A stretch of DNA of 64,000 bases from Triatoma infestans. Lineage: Eukaryota > Arthropoda > Insecta > Hemiptera > Reduviidae. The stretch's first letter is position 1. Each line of letters begins with the position of its first letter. This document shows, one piece after another, positions 26,791 to 40,100 of this stretch. The stretch is taken from assembly GCA_011037195.1 (NCBI GenBank), contig JAAEAF010000096.1, positions 124,001 through 188,000 on the forward strand, written 5' to 3'. Under the pieces are notes generated by a model, which saw only the letters and a program-made list of their open reading frames with translations, was not told the DNA's origin and did not search any database. Made by a program: the position numbers and the translations under genes.

Positions 26791-28126
26791 TATTTCAACT
26801 ATCCCGTATTACCATGATATAGTGAAGGAGCTAATAATGCAGCAGAAAATTTATATTCATTAACCGATATGTATTAACTAAATTAATTATTATTTTTATT
26901 CTATTGATTATTTTTAATTTGATTTTTGAAAACTTTATCTGCTAATTGTTTGGATAACTATTTATTCATATATGGTTACATTTTGGGCGAATTTTCTGTT
27001 GAACTAGTTTTTAGTTATTCATAAAGGAATAATTATCTCATTAATCAATAGGTGTGTACGTTTTTAAATTCATACGTTCATTCCATACAATCTGCGGAAA
27101 TCCTATTTGTGGAAGAACTTTGAAATACCTACTGCATTTTCTGTATTTATAAGATAACAATATAAATAAATAAAATAGATAACTTTTTTAAAATACATTA
27201 TAGGTAACGTTAAAGGCATTATTATAATTACATTACCTTAATAGCCAAATCAAGAATATTCTATGCATGTGATTTCATAGCACTAAACAGATTTGCCATT
27301 TATTATATATTACAATGATCGCTAAAAGAACTATTCTTGAAGAAAGTCGCACTATAATAGTAATATGTACCTGACATGAAAAGTATGTTTGATATTATGG
27401 AACAGAACTTGCCTATCTTATTTTAGGATATTTCTGCATCAATATATATCTTTATTTTATGTTAGGTTACTTGTGCAAGAAACGTTTTTTTTATTCTCGT
27501 ATCACATACTCTATGGTAATTCTGCACTGAGTAATCTGTACAAAAATAAGCTAGACTGCATAATAAATCCCATATTCATAAAATCGCACTTATGGTACTT
27601 CTGCACCAAATCAACTTTGTGTCCTTTTTGACTTAAATAAAATACTTTTTAATGTCTCGTTTTTTCTTTAGTATAAGGCATAGGATTGTGCAAGTAATTC
27701 TCGTCAATGGAGGAGTTAAAAATTAGGATAGTTAATACATGAAACTACTAATAGTTCCACTGCAATGGATTTCATCAGTACCAAAAAATACTTTATTCTA
27801 TTAACATGCTTATTAAAGAATGTGCGACGCCCATAATCTTCTTACCTGTAAATATTCATTTTTCTTCAAATTACTATATATTGTAGTTCAAATTATTTGA
27901 GAAATAGTGACACTGGCGCACTGAACACTGAACTATTACATTAAAGAGTGGAAATGGTCCCCTGTAAATATACGAATATGTAAAATAACATTGCAAAACT
28001 AATTGACAATTAAGAGCTTAGTAAATAATCATTGTACAAACCTATTTTACCAAATACCTTAAGGTAATAGCCAGTCTCTCTTTGCTGAAGAAATGGCAGA
28101 GATGCACTAGTGTGTCTTTCTTCCAG

Positions 28127-31100
28127 ATAACGGATTCAGTAGTGACAGAAAAAATCAAATTCCGCAACAGACATCCGACCAAAATTTTTGTATACTGCCG
28201 GGTCTTCACGTCTCAGTTCCAGGGCAGGTACCTTCATAAATGTTTTATACATTTTAATTTAAAACGCATTTATAAAACAGATTTTTGCAAACACATTTTA
28301 CACTAAACACTTACATATATTCTCATTACTTCATCTGATGTAACTCAGTGGGTAAACTAATATTGCTGTGTGTAAGTCGGTGTTGTACTGTTTGTCTGGA
28401 CAGTTTACTAACATAAAACTAGAGAAGGCTTTTGTTTTTGAGTTGTTAAAGCAGAATCTGCAATGGAACTAAAGATTTTGAAGTAATGAAATGAATTAAT
28501 TGCAATTAGGCATTGTTATGGAGAATGTCCAGCTGTTAGTAAACGTTATGCTTGGTATAAGAGGCTTAATTCTTTCGTTCGTCAATGTTCACCCAACGTT
28601 CTAAATATAAGCAAGTGAGTTTAATAAATGAAAGTGAGATAGAAAAATTTGGTTTTGGAGATGGCTACCAAAACAATGATGTCACAATTGATTTTTTCAG
28701 CAGTTCCAAATTCTTCAAGATAACCGGTGAATGAAAGATCATTTTCAAGATAGTCACATGGGTAAGTATTGAGCTTAATTGAATATCTTAATTAGGGTTG
28801 AGGCCTAATGGTTTAAAACAAAATTTGTAATACTAGTATTACATCATTCGCAAATAATAAGGTGACAGTAATAAGGCGATGACACTGAGCTGTACACTCA
28901 ATTCCAAATTTTGAGATTGAATTTTCAAAAAGATAAAATTATAACATAATAAGCTTCAAAACCTGTTGAATTTTTAAAATTAATAATTTTGGTAGGTAGC
29001 GTAAATGCTGACATTTAGTCCCATGTTCCTCCTTAGTTTCGAGATTTGTTTTATGGTTTGATTCCTTAAGAACTACAATTACTTGTATGTAGACCGTCAA
29101 GTAAAACTGTAATATGTTAATGTATTGTAGTAGGCTATGTTCTTTAAGAATGCCTAATGTTTCTAAACCATTAAATCTAGATATAAAACGAGCTCATTAC
29201 TCGTTTCCAATGGTAGAGGAGATCACGGTTAACTAGGGAACCAAATAGTTCTGTAAGTTATTAATCTGTTTTTTGTACGTTTACATTGGATCAAGAAAGT
29301 TCCAATTTTTGCACGTTGCACAGGTCGTTTTCATTCTAAAGATTCATTCCGTTTCAAGTTTGCACCATAAATTTTTCAAAGGGTATTATCAAACTTTTGA
29401 AATTATAAATAATTAGACTACCTAACTACCTAATCAGGATACAAGAGTGTTGGGTAAGAATCCCTAGCCAGAGATAGGAGAAAAAGTTTATTAAAACTTG
29501 TATTGCATATTTATTAAAACTGGGCTACTCGCCCAGACTTACTGCAGAGCTGCTCCAACAAGGCCGTACGACCATACGATGTCTGTGGGCCTGACAATGG
29601 ATAGCACGTGTAGATTTTGTCAATAAGAAGAAGAAACAGCATTGCACGTACTGTGTCAGTGTGAGGGCTTGGGGGTCAGAGATTTCTCATCTTTGGAGAG
29701 GAGAAACTGATGCCTTGAAGCTTCACCAACAAGTCTCTTTCCATTCCACACCTCTAAGTCGAATTAAACAGACAGGACTGGAGAGGGTGCTCTAGATTGT
29801 AGGTGCCACAGTAGATATATATCTTGACGCGGTGGCGTTTGCTTAGTAACCGACCGTCACAGAATCTAATCTACCTATCAGGATGATATTTTGCTGTGGT
29901 GTAATACAAAAGAGGAATTACATCCTGCTATTGCATGTACTGACTGTGGCTAAAATTAGAGGTATTAATTTTACTTGATACAACTTAATTCAAAAAAATA
30001 TTCCCTTATTGTCAATAGCATACATTTTTTTGGTCATCCGGATAATCCTCAAGGGATCTCGGTAGTTCAGTTAAAATGAAAGCTCTTGTAGCATTGGGCA
30101 AACTTAAAGCTAAATTAACGAGGAATGTTTAATTGCGTTTCAAACTTATTTCTGATTTTTCAAAACTGAGTGCCCCATTAAAGTACTATTGAAGAATGAT
30201 AGTGAGTTTGGTTAGTAGGAATTTCAGAATGAAAAACTCTTATCAAAGCTCCAGTCCTTTGGGTTACCACAGAATAGTCTAACACTCGGACTGGGAATCA
30301 GGTTTTTGTAAACAGATGTAAATATGAGTTCCTGAGGCTTTGTTCGCTTCTAGTACAAAATGTATTAATTTACATAGTTTAAATGTTATGAATTTTAAAT
30401 TAGCAGACACTTTTTCAAATTCCCAGTAGATAATGAATTCTGGCGACGCTTTTTGTAAACACAGAATAAATAGCATAACATTAAAAATTCTGGACAAAAA
30501 GAAACTTTATTTATAGAACACAAATCTACTTTTGACGGTGTAAACCAGCCAGGCTTTCCTATACAAATTATTTGTAATAGGTCTCTCTTATAAATTTTTG
30601 CAGCTCCTGCAGAACTACTAAGAAAATACTTCGGCCTGGATGAAAAGTGGAATCACTGGTCTATTTAGAGTGGACTCAGAAGTCAAAAGGATCTATTTTC
30701 TCTCTCCTATTATTTTCTTGATCGATCTACACAACTATGTTGGAGGAAGTTTTCTTTTCAAGGTAAGAATATGAGAGTAATGCTTCTGTATGCAGAGCTG
30801 TGGTCATGTAGGCCACAGATGCAAAGACACTATAGTCATCAATGTTATGTATGTGTCCCGTCTATTACACTTAATTTGGTAGTTGGACGTTAAGCCGCCT
30901 GAAAAAAGAAAAAGAATTAGTTCACAATGTATGAATTGAAAGAATAAGCCCAATATATAAGAATGTGGCAAATTTGTCCACTGTCTCTTTATTATCAATT
31001 TTACTTTCTCTTACTCCTAATAAGAGGACATATTGCGATCGTACCAGACTTTCGAAATTGAGTTTTCACCGGAAATACATGCTTTTAGGGCCTATGAATA

Positions 31101-34100
31101 AAAAAAAAAAAAAAAAATGTTTTTAACGAATGGTTCTTGAGTATGTATATGTGTGTGTTGACAAAATATCTCAAAAACAAAAATTTGCAGAAAGCTCTAA
31201 CTTGGTATTCCGTTTAGATATTACCACCGAATCAACCAGGAAGATTTCGGGCAAAATCCATCAATTGGAAGTATAACTTTAGTGAATGGATTTTTCAGTT
31301 TTTCATGATTTTCTAGAAAACTGCTCGATTTTTTTTTAAACTTCGTATGTTATCTACCCACATAAATATCTACGACTCTTATTTGAAAAGTTTTCCCGGG
31401 AAAATTGAATTTTTTTCTGGGGGAACAGTTAGCGTTATGCTTCCCTTTAAAGACCTTAAAAAATATATAAATATGGTTATACCATCGACATAACATTAAT
31501 ACACATTAGAAGCATCAATGGAATTTGAAGAAAATTGGTTAACTGAAAGTGCGATTTTACAGAATAGGGTTTGAACTTTATGGAATTTCCTTGAAATCGG
31601 TTACAACAATTTTTTTTTTACTTGGAATGTTTGCTGCATTTATAAAATCATATCACTTTTATTTGGAACATTTTTTCCGAAAAACTTCAATTTAGACGGA
31701 TTTTTGGAGTCTGTTAGGTTTAAATTTAAACTAATGAGGCAGTATTCAACGCAAATTAAATATTAAAACATTTTTCCTACTCAAGAACATTAATTAAATA
31801 AAGATAATTGTAGTGGAAGAACGAAATGGAAAAATAATAGTTTTAGAAAATAGTTTAGTAAAATAATTTTGTGAAAATTAGCTAGTTCAAATAGAGTATT
31901 TTAGTGATGGGGATAGAGCCAGGTACTACAATCTAGGTCAATGCAAACCAAGAGACAAAGGGCAAGAAACAGTTAGGGTAGAACAATAAGACTCCCTCCA
32001 GACATACCAGCATTATTTGGAAGGATTTGAACTATGAAGAGAAGACATTCCTTCAAGACAGTCTGAACAGACATTCAAGCCAGAACACTTGCTTCAGGCA
32101 TCGCTCTCTTAAACTCAGTGCCAGTGAAAGAGATTTGCCTTTATTCTAGATAAACATCTGATTTATTAAGATATAGTTGTGATATTGTAAAATATGTAAA
32201 TATCTTTAAAGATAATATATTTAATTTAATCTACCAGTGTTTTCATAATTATTCTTATTACTTCTCTCTTAAACATATATACTCACAACCCCTTTACTAA
32301 ACCGCTCGTGCTACACCAACTACCACTAACACTACGACAAACACACAACAACTCAACACACCAATAACATTTCATAATATAAATATATATATAATTATAA
32401 CTAAGTAACTTTAGTCCATAATGTAATTTTAAACTTCATATTTCTCACATAACTTATTGATGTTCCCATTTTAAATAAAAAATACAGCCTTTTAAAACTG
32501 GAAACAGTCTGTAACACTGCAGTGTTTATCAAAACATCCTGAAGATGGGCGAACGCTAGGATACCGGTCTATAATTACAAAATGAAGATGGATATAACGG
32601 AAAAAGTAAAAAAAAAGTCTCATAATAACTTTGTCTGGCAAAGTACGAATGTAATGGGCGTTTGAATTTAATATTGAATCGTAAACGTCATAAATTTGTG
32701 GGCCCATTTAAATAATATGTTATTGTGGACTGGTAAAGGCTATGAGAAACATTATTTTTATATAATTAAAGAATATACACATTGGTAAAGGAATGAAAAA
32801 AAAAAATAAAGAGATAAAAATAAAAATCCAACACACATGAAAGTTATTTGCGAGTAGAGATCGCTGGCGACAATAAATGAACAGCGGAATAGTGCATTTT
32901 ATAGCGTGGTGGGAGTAAAAAGGCGCTCACATTTTTTTATTATGTTATGGAGGTGCTAGTGTTAGTCGTAGTACAGTTTTTAGTAAAAGTGAAGCAGATC
33001 TCTGTAGTGATGTGGAGTTACATGCACTGTCCAGCTCCCGCGTTATGTCCTAGATGTTCAAATTTAGCCGTAACTTTTGTTAATCCATATACTTATCAAA
33101 TGGAACTAGATCAATTGAATAGGCAAGTAAATATTCTACCTTTCATACTATATATAACTAAATAGTTTTATATAAAATATATCAATTGGGTGAGTCTATT
33201 TCTACGTTAAATATTAATATTTAAAAACAAAAAAACTTCGAAAATTATCTAATACATTTACAAGCGTTCCCTGTTATAACTGTTAAAAGTTCAAATCAAT
33301 AAACCATGATTATCACTTTTTTGAATAAATTTTCCCACCTTCCTCTAGTACTAAGAATGGGAAATGAAATAATTTTGTTTCAGATGTTCAAAAAAAAATT
33401 GTATATGGTTATCATTTTTTTTTTTTAAATATCGAAGGAAGTTCAAACATGAGATTTTATTTCGTTTCCGGCAAGAGATCTGACATAAAGGTTTCAGTCC
33501 AAATCACGGAACAAAATGTACCTTTTATTGATTTAGTACACCACAAGGGATCTATTATTTTCATTTGAAATATTTATAGGGGGGAGGGGGGATTTATTTT
33601 TAAATTTTTAGGGATAATTTATCGTATGATCAAAAATTACCCAATTTTTTTCTTTCTTTTATTGGCAGACACTTTAACTACTTTAATAATAAGGATTATT
33701 AGTTAAGAAGAAGGGGGGTGAAGTTGTTCGCGTCCGCGATTGTTCTCACGTGCCCCCTGAATATCCAACTAAACGAACATCAGTTGCCAACACAGCCTAG
33801 TTCTTTTATACTGGGCCGCGCGACGCAGAATGGCTGAATAGCCAAAGTCATGCCATAAAAAAAGTGTAGAAGATTTTGACGCTTGCTCCACAAAACAAAA
33901 TGTTTCCTTTTAGATAACTCTCAACTTTTTTAACGAATTTATTATCTTTTTGAGGAGTATTTAGAAACCTATACGGACACAAAAGTCTTATGTTAAACAG
34001 ACGTATGATTTGCTGCTATTGTAATTTATAACTATTCTATTTGACAATTTGCTGTGATTTGGGAATTTTTACTGCTCGTAAAACTAGACTTTTGCTAGAT

Positions 34101-37100
34101 TTTTTTGCCATAGTATATAATATAAATTTGATTTTGACTGTGGTAAAAGACCACATGAATGTAATGTTTCTACATTCTATGGCAGCTCCTATTTAAGATT
34201 TAAGCTTAATACATGGATTCCAAGAACATCCTAAAATAAATTGTTCAGGGAAAACTTCTTCAAATGTTTAAAATAAATTACTATACATTTTACTAATTTC
34301 CAAAAATTCTAAAATCTTTGTTGAAAAGTCGGTTACTTCAAACTTGGAAATCTACGAACTCATTTAATGACCTTTACTTTTTATATAGGCTTTAGTATTG
34401 AAAACTTTACTTACGTGGCTCTTTAGAGAAAAGCTCAGCGTTTCAATTTCCTCAAGACGACTAAAAAAAAAAAATCAATCTGCTCTAAAAAAATTCAAAT
34501 TCAAGTAATAAGCTTTTATACGGAGTTTAAAATAAAATCGTTAGATCCACATTCAAGAAAACTGCATAAAACTGATAAAAAAGAAATAATACAGCTCGCA
34601 GTTTTGGTTGACAGATTTGGACCGATTCCATAGTTATCAGACATGATGATGGGAACCAAATTCGAATATAGAGTTAAGGATTTTTGGAATATGTGAGAGT
34701 CCGCAATCTGGTAACATCTGGTATTTTATCCGTCCTAGTATGCATATTTATATTGTTCCTGACCACTTTCGGATTTTCATCCATCGTCAGAGCAAATTCA
34801 CCAAGTTCGTGTAGAGAGTACACTTCAACGTAATGTTTCTGTTACACTCACACTTGTTGGTTCTATATCATTTCCAATATACAATTCCAATTGTATACTC
34901 CAATATACAACCAACAAATGTAACAAAACATTAAGTTGAAGTGAACTTTCTACACGAACTTGGTGAATTTGCTCAGACGATGGATGAAAATTCGAAACCG
35001 GTCAGAAACAATATATATATATATATATGCATGCTAGACGGATAAAATACCAGAAATAAGGATTTTTTGTTTGGAAATATTATGCACTTACATAATGCAT
35101 ACCATTCGTTATTTTTACTTAAGTACTGTAATCGTATCAAATTTTCGATATCAAGTTTTCGAAAATGTGTATACACGAAGTGAACAGCATAACTTAAAAA
35201 CTAAAAATCGCAGAAAGTTCAAACTTGATATTCCGTTTAGGTATCACCATGGGTTGTTTGCCAAAATTCGTCATCCGGAAGTACCACTTTACTGAATAGT
35301 TTTTTCCACTTTTTTTTGCGATTTTTTCGGAAACGGCTCCAACGATTTTCTTTAAACTAAGTATGTGAACTACACACGAGAGCTACAACTTTTAGTTGAA
35401 ACATTTCTCTGGGTAAGGGCATTTAAGGGGGCTTTTAGGGGTGGTAGAGGGTTATGTTTTCCTCTAATATGCTATCTTATTGCTTATACAATTCTACCAT
35501 CTAAAGAAAATAAACTATAAAGAAATAAAACACACACACACACACACACAATCCTTTGAAATCTATTAATGGGCTAACCAGCTCGCCTCCCTCTCTACAC
35601 ACGCTCTAATCTAAACAGATGAAACAACTTTAGGTGGGCTTTGTTGTTATTCTTGGAACAGTGTAACCATTTATTTCATCATAACAACATCTAGTTTAAC
35701 CAATAAATTACTCAATATATTGCCGCAAATACCCACTTAACTTTATTGTATGTTATTAGCTCCAGTATATATACATTTTTTTCTCTCTCTTTTATTTATT
35801 TCACATTTATTAGTAAAGCTTTGAACACTTCCAGTAATCTGACGCTTCTTCAAAATTGTTTATATAATAATAAAATTAGCTAAAAATTCTATTTTTGTGA
35901 GCTTTTCAATCATCCCTGACTGTCCTCTCGTACATATTTTGCAAATCTCTCCGATCTTTTACTGCCCTTGAATCGCATAGGTTAAACGGAAGTACGACTT
36001 TATGGAATAAATGTTTGATATTTTTGGAATTTTTTTCGAACTTGGAATGCTCACTGCAAAGGTTTAAACATCACTGATATTTGAAACATCAAATTTCCGA
36101 AAGAAGTTGATTTTAGATAGTTTTGCGGAATTTGGGCGTTAGATTCAAATATATGGAGTTGGTTCTAAGATATTGGCGCGCTCTTAACTTCCCAATTGGG
36201 TTGGTACTTGTGCCTCCACCATCTCAATGAATTTGTATTTAAACAAAAATTGGTCGCTTTATATATAATTACATTAAAAGAAGTATGAGAAAGTCGTGTG
36301 AGTGTTTCACACCAGATTTTTTTGTTTAAAAATGTTTCAAATAAAAACATTTTTGTATATGTTAATATAGTTTCTAAAACATTTTCGACAAAATCGCGAA
36401 GAACTGAAAAACCATTTCTATAGATTCGTATTCGTTAAACAGTTTACTTCAAACTTGCTTCATTCTTTATTCTTCATAAACATTTTAATGCTCCTTTGAA
36501 TTTTAAGTTTTGGAATGGCCTCTATAAGAGGGAGGAAGTCTGAAGTCAGCTCCCCCCCCCCCCCCCCCCAACTCTAATACTCAATTTTCCCAGGAAAATA
36601 TTTCAACAAGTTCTGTCCATAAAGAATTCGACTTCAGCCGGTATAAAAAAGCTCCTTACCTGAATAGGTAATGCTCCTATATAATCGCTATACACAACAT
36701 TTTGGGCTTCCCCCCTAGGCCCTTGCGCTTCTACACCCTTAGCCCATCGACTTTCCATTAATGGAAGCACTTTTGAAAGACTCTTTTGGAATGGCCTGCA
36801 GCTCTGCCGTCACTTTCTGCGTTATTATCCCATCTAATTTCAAATCGGGAGCTTTGCAGTGTCGTGTTCATCTTCGGAAATAAACAGAAGTCAGAAGGAG
36901 CCACATGTGTAGAATAGAGAGTTTGTTGGTGTTTGTTGGGAGAGACTTGTCAATAAGTCTGGATGTGGTACGACTGCTAATTTTTCGACTTCTTTTGCGC
37001 CGAACAGCATCACCGAGATGGCTCAGTGCTCCGTTGTAACACTATCCCCTCCGATGCCATAGGCATGATGCACAACAATACCACGGTTCAAAGAGAATAG

Positions 37101-40100
37101 TCAGCTGGCTCTGATTTTGCTCTGCATCTGTCGTGCTTGTTTGGACATTGAAATTTAGAAATGCTTCCTTTGTGATACTATGCTTTTGTTTCTGGGACGT
37201 TCCCGCATACCCATGACTTATCTCCTGTTATTAAGGTTATTGATCCTTGAAGAAACTCAGGATCAATGTCGGCAGGTATCTGTCCTGTGCAACGGGTTGT
37301 TCCTGCATCAGCACTCCATATGCAAGTTCAGGTCCATGTAAAATTGCTTGTAGGGAATCATTGCTGCCTAACCTCGTCAGCAATTTCCCATACTATCAAA
37401 GACGATCTTCCATTATCAAATTTGGCACCTTCTCGACGACAGCTTCACTGGTCACACTTTCCACAGATGTCGGCCATTTGTGAATCGGTTGAACCACTCC
37501 ATTTTTGGGCTTTCCCCCTGGTATGTCCCCAAATCGAATCTTACGAATTGTTTCGGCTTGGGAATCACCAAGCTTCTGATAAAACTTGATGCAGCAACTC
37601 TACTGTGGTACAGTGTTGACAAACTAATGCTACTAAATAGCGACTGGCACACTCGGCAATGGCGCGAAAATTCATGCACATGCTTATCACGTCTACTCAG
37701 GAAAGTGGCGCCACTCTCCGTCATCACTTTGCGTGAGAAAATATAAGATCTGATTTTTTTTTTTTTTTAGACGAGCCTCGTATTTAAACTAATCGAAGTT
37801 TAATCAAAAACTATTCAGTAAAATCCGAATAAAGACCCATCGCTAAATACACATAAAGACCAATCTTAAAAAAAAACGAAATTCATACTCAAGAAACTTC
37901 AAAACAGCATTTGCGAAGAAAACTGAGAAAACAAAATAACTGTTTTAGAAATCCAACTAAATAAGAATCCAAAAAAGTATGAAATATAGAATAATATTTT
38001 CACTGCTTTATGTATACACTATATATAATAGTTCTTACCATTAAATAATTGTAATTAATATAGAGATGTCTAGTGCTTTTTTTCCTCCACGATTATTATT
38101 AGTGTACCACCATACTCTGTTATTGTGTATTATTCTACTTCCTGGACAGAAAAAACAAATCAATTAAGCAATTGTGACATTAAAATAGAGTCACGTGATG
38201 AATACGAACACAGGCTTTTCCAACTACTATTAGCCACTTTTATCAAAATAACATTCTTTAATTAAATAGTTCATGATGTACATAATACTATTATATCATT
38301 ATTATATTGTTGCAATGTAATGATTGAAATTTTGTATATAATTATACTGGCAATTATTAATTTTGGAAGACACTTTCAGCAATCTCATCTATCGCCTAAT
38401 ATCAAACTTTTTACTTCAAATTAACAAATTTTCTTCAAACTCTGAATTTCAGCAGCACAAAATTTAATTTCTGGAGAGAGATCGTAAGTCTATTAGACGA
38501 AAGATTATCGGCACAAGTTCCCTAAGAATTGGTTGACTAGCTTTTTTTTGGCGAGAAAATCTAGAAAACTGAACGAATGAACCAATTTCAAAATAATCCT
38601 TTAAGTTAGAGACTTTTCGTTCGATGCCTTTTTAAGATACCCAAAATAGAATTTCAAGTTTGAACTTTTCTACTTTTATAATTTTTTAGGCTCCCGCAGT
38701 TGATTGTTATGGAAAGCAATAAGGTCTTCAGGTTGAGATCGTATTATGGATTGGTTATAAACCAAAGATTCAACCATGTAGCAATAGGCTTCTTCAGAGT
38801 AGACCAACACTGGTAAGAAACATAATGGATGTTTGTAAAACAAAGCACGAGAAAGGTAGATCCTTATCCCCCTTTTATAATCCATAAGAATGGTTGTGAG
38901 TGGGCGGGGCTTGATTTGAAACTCCATTTTCCCGCTCGCAGTGTAAACGAGGCAATGGATGAGGTGTCAGACCTCATCATCTAACGGCTAATAGCATGCG
39001 AAAGAGAACAATGGGGAACAAATTTAGTTCCTCCCATTAACTAAAGCCCTTTATGTATAGGATGGAGGGTGGCGTTCTGCCCTGTCCCTCTACTGATTTG
39101 TTTCTACAGCCATTCATATGTTTCTTGTCAGCGTTGATCTAGTAATCAAGCCAACAACAATCGCTAAGGAAGCCTATTGCAAAATGGGTGTAATGTCAAT
39201 TCATACCAAACCATTGATGCGGTCCCCCAACCAAAAACCTTAGTTTTTTCCCTAATTATATTTCTATTGTACTTTCTCTTGCTGCTGTTAAAGTAAGTAT
39301 TACGAATCAGAGATATTTTCCATGAGAGCCTGATGATGGGCGAACGCCGAAAACCGATTGATGACCACAAAATGAAACAGGCTATCACGGTAAAATATTT
39401 CTGTTGCTTTCCAGCCTCTGTAGACTCAACCACATATATCGTATCGCAACAAGTATCGAGGACGTGTCAAATTTTTGAATATAAGTTTTCATCGGAATAG
39501 TATTTGTTTTTGAGTGAGGACTCAAATATTGCAAATCCGCTGTATGCAAACTTGAAGGTACCGCATTGCACCTTATGAAGGTCCTCATCTTATCAAAAGC
39601 CCTCATCAACCGAAGACTTTATTTATTTTACTCCAGTTTTCATGATTTTACCAAAAACGGCTTCTACGATTTTCTTTAAACTTTGCACTTTCTTTACTAA
39701 TTTACACACATAAATTCCACTAGTATTTAGATTTGAAACATTTTTACAGAAATAAAATATTTTTTGAAAGTTTTAAGGGAGCTGCACATTCAACTTTCCT
39801 GTAAGGTGCCATTTCACTCCATTTCTACCATTCATTCAAATAGGTATAAATTAAAAGCGAGGGGTAAAGGAGATTGGTAACATTGAAAGGCGTAAGGGTA
39901 GGTTTTTGAGTCGGAGAGAGATTAACGGCAATGTTATTGTTGTTTATTTCTTGAGCAAAACTGTGCTTTCTGTCAAAGAAGAAAATAAGCTATTTAACTA
40001 TATGTTGGATCAGAGACAGGTTCTGTTACTTGTATTTGTTTGAACATAAGAATTAATAAACTGTGTTATCCACCCGTTTTAAGAGTGTCAGTTCAACAAA

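Noticed and set aside
35530..35551. CRISPR-like or regular array
   Set aside because: Only a CA microsatellite; no spaced direct repeats occur anywhere, and the DNA is from an animal nucleus.
37247..37746. Three overlapping plus-strand frames of 78-107 codons
   Set aside because: Antisense to the mariner transposase remnant.
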